Source: DRWZ01 sp964601505 (GTDB taxonomy: Bacteria; Calescibacteriota; Calescibacteriia; Calescibacteriales; Calescibacteriaceae). Taken from it: a stretch of DNA of 14,829 nt. The notes below the pieces were generated by a model. It was not told the origin of the DNA. It saw only the letters and a program-made list of their open reading frames with translations, and made no database searches. Positions 13,949-14,829 of the stretch are shown here, piece after piece. The stretch is from positions 1-14,829 of the forward strand of contig CAZRNR010000052.1 of the NCBI GenBank assembly GCA_964601505.1. Direction: 5' to 3'. Made by a program: the position numbers and the translations under genes. The first letter of the stretch is position 1; the number at the start of each line of letters is the position of its first letter.

Positions 13949-14671
13949 ATGCGAAGACTTTTTTGCGTTGGTGTTGGACCAGGAGATCCTAAACTTCTAA
14001 CAATAAAGGGTAAAGAAATTATTGAATCATCAGAGGTCATATTCTCACCAATAAAATCCGCTCAATCCGAAAGCTTTGCACTTGAAATAATAAAAAAAAT
14101 TATAAACCTTGAAGGAAAAGAAATATGTCCGCTACTCTTCCCAATGACGACAAAAGAAGAAAAACTTAAACCTTACTGGGAAAAAGCATATGAAAAAATA
14201 AGGGAAAAGATTTTTGAAGGAAAAAAATGTGTCTTTATCGTAGAAGGAGATCCTCTAATCTACTCCACATTTAACAATGTTCTTGAAATAATAAAGAAAA
14301 AACAAGATTTTGAGGTTGAGATAATTCCCGGAATATCCTCATTCCAAGCAATGTCAGCATCTTTAAAGATTCCAATTATAGATGGAGATGATGTTCTGGT
14401 TATAACGTCAGCCTCATATAAAGAAAGCTCAGGATGTAGAACCGCGGAACTAAGAGATGACTTTCAAAGAATTCTTGATGTTTCTGACACAGTATTCGTA
14501 ATGAAAGCAGGAAGAGTCATATCACAAATACTCCAAAATAAAAATGGTTTCTCCGCATTTTTTGGAGAACTCTGTGGAACCGAATCAGAATTCATATCTG
14601 AACTTAAACCAGAACTCCAAAATAGAAAAAATCACTACTTCTCAACAATTCTAATGAAAAAACAAAGGTAA
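13949..14671 (+). CDS. cbiL: Precorrin-2 / cobalt-factor-2 C20-methyltransferase (CobI/CbiL)
   Basis: A 240-residue S-adenosylmethionine-dependent tetrapyrrole methylase that adds the C20 methyl group to precorrin-2 (aerobic route) or cobalt-factor-2 (anaerobic route) in cobalamin synthesis. Seen: the N-terminal SAM/substrate loop GVGPGDPKLLTIKG (8-21), where GPGDP is the tetrapyrrole methylase signature; VEGDPLIYSTF (98-108), whose GDPl.YSTF form is specific to CobI/CbiL; IPGISSFQA (126-134); and a C-terminal YFSTILMKK (230-238) typical of the family. Length matches. It begins 56 bp after fumC. No other cobalamin gene lies in the window, so whether cobalt is already inserted in the substrate cannot be told; the symbol cbiL rather than cobI is a choice of convenience. 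It is convergent with the next gene, with 1 bp between the stops. Confidence 0.9.
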   Translation: MRRLFCVGVGPGDPKLLTIKGKEIIESSEVIFSPIKSAQSESFALEIIKKIINLEGKEICPLLFPMTTKEEKLKPYWEKAYEKIREKIFEGKKCVFIVEGDPLIYSTFNNVLEIIKKKQDFEVEIIPGISSFQAMSASLKIPIIDGDDVLVITSASYKESSGCRTAELRDDFQRILDVSDTVFVMKAGRVISQILQNKNGFSAFFGELCGTESEFISELKPELQNRKNHYFSTILMKKQR

Positions 14672-14672
14672 G

Positions 14673-14829
14673 TTAAGAAATTTTCTTGTCATTATTAGAG
14701 AACTTGTAATACTTCCTATAATACTTCGTATACTTCCGCTGATTGCCTATGTATTGAAAAGAATCACTATACTCCTCTGAAATTTTATTCACAACACATT
14801 TTATATCTTTTATCCCAATCTCCCTCAAA
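14673..14829 (-). CDS. C-terminal fragment, Tyr-rich tail; probable BY-kinase / polysaccharide co-polymerase (partial)
   Basis: Only the last 51 codons are in the window; the gene continues beyond the right edge. The fragment starts LREIGIKDIKCVVNKI, resembling the final helix and strand of P-loop ATPases of the MinD/Wzc type, where proteins end ...G..v.GVVLN. It closes with a tyrosine-rich tail, with Tyr at fragment positions 20, 26, 33, 36, 37, 40 and 41 and Phe at 24 and 43. C-terminal tyrosine clusters after a VVLN-like strand are the hallmark of bacterial tyrosine kinases (Wzc/CpsD/CapB), which autophosphorylate there and control exopolysaccharide chain length and export. No Walker motif is visible because of truncation. 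Its TAA (complement of 14673-14675) is one base from the methyltransferase stop. A MinD/ParA-type ATPase is the alternative. Confidence 0.5.
   Translation of the reverse strand, partial: LREIGIKDIKCVVNKISEEYSDSFQYIGNQRKYTKYYRKYYKFSNNDKKIS

Overview
The window is AT-rich DNA with heavy use of AGA/AGG and ATA codons and with Lys/Glu/Ile-rich proteins. It looks like a flagellated bacterium of low G+C content, plausibly a thermophile and plausibly a diderm. That lineage statement is inference from composition and gene content only; no rRNA or other taxonomic marker is present.

Layout. Positions 1-744 (minus) hold the N-terminal part of a WcaC-like glycosyltransferase that runs off the left edge. 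At 809-1915 (minus) is a GlcF-type iron-sulfur oxidoreductase subunit, followed by a 439-bp stretch with no convincing gene. At 2355-3452 (minus) is a complete GT4-type glycosyltransferase. A 260-bp intergenic region with repeats separates it from the flagellar block.

The core is a tightly packed minus-strand operon of seven genes, transcribed from 10821 down to 3713: YbbR-like membrane protein, polyprenyl diphosphate synthase, FliJ, a giant YlxF/MotE-like coiled-coil protein, FliK, FlgD and FlgE. Gaps are 8-32 bp, with one 44-nt overlap. The order fliJ-ylxF-fliK-flgD-flgE matches the classical fla/che operon of Bacillus, but fliH and fliI are absent upstream and two envelope genes sit there instead. 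FlgD (hook cap), FlgE (hook subunit) and FliK (hook-length ruler) together build the hook. FliJ serves the type III export gate, and the YlxF-like protein is predicted to be exported.

Divergently, on the plus strand, an ABC ATPase (10899-11849) overlaps by one base an L,D-transpeptidase-like gene (11849-12313). Then come class II fumarase (12480-13892) and precorrin-2/cobalt-factor-2 C20-methyltransferase (13949-14671). The right edge holds the tyrosine-rich C-terminus of a minus-strand gene, probably a BY-type tyrosine kinase of polysaccharide export; its stop codon lies one base from the methyltransferase stop.

The most unusual things seen are the aromatic-anchored 11-residue (hendecad) periodicity and great length of the YlxF/MotE-like protein, and the in-frame 21-bp and 30-bp tandem repeats inside the FliK ruler. 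Also notable are promoter-like -10 boxes placed almost on top of two start codons, and a YkuD-fold enzyme without a signal peptide coupled to an orphan ABC ATPase.
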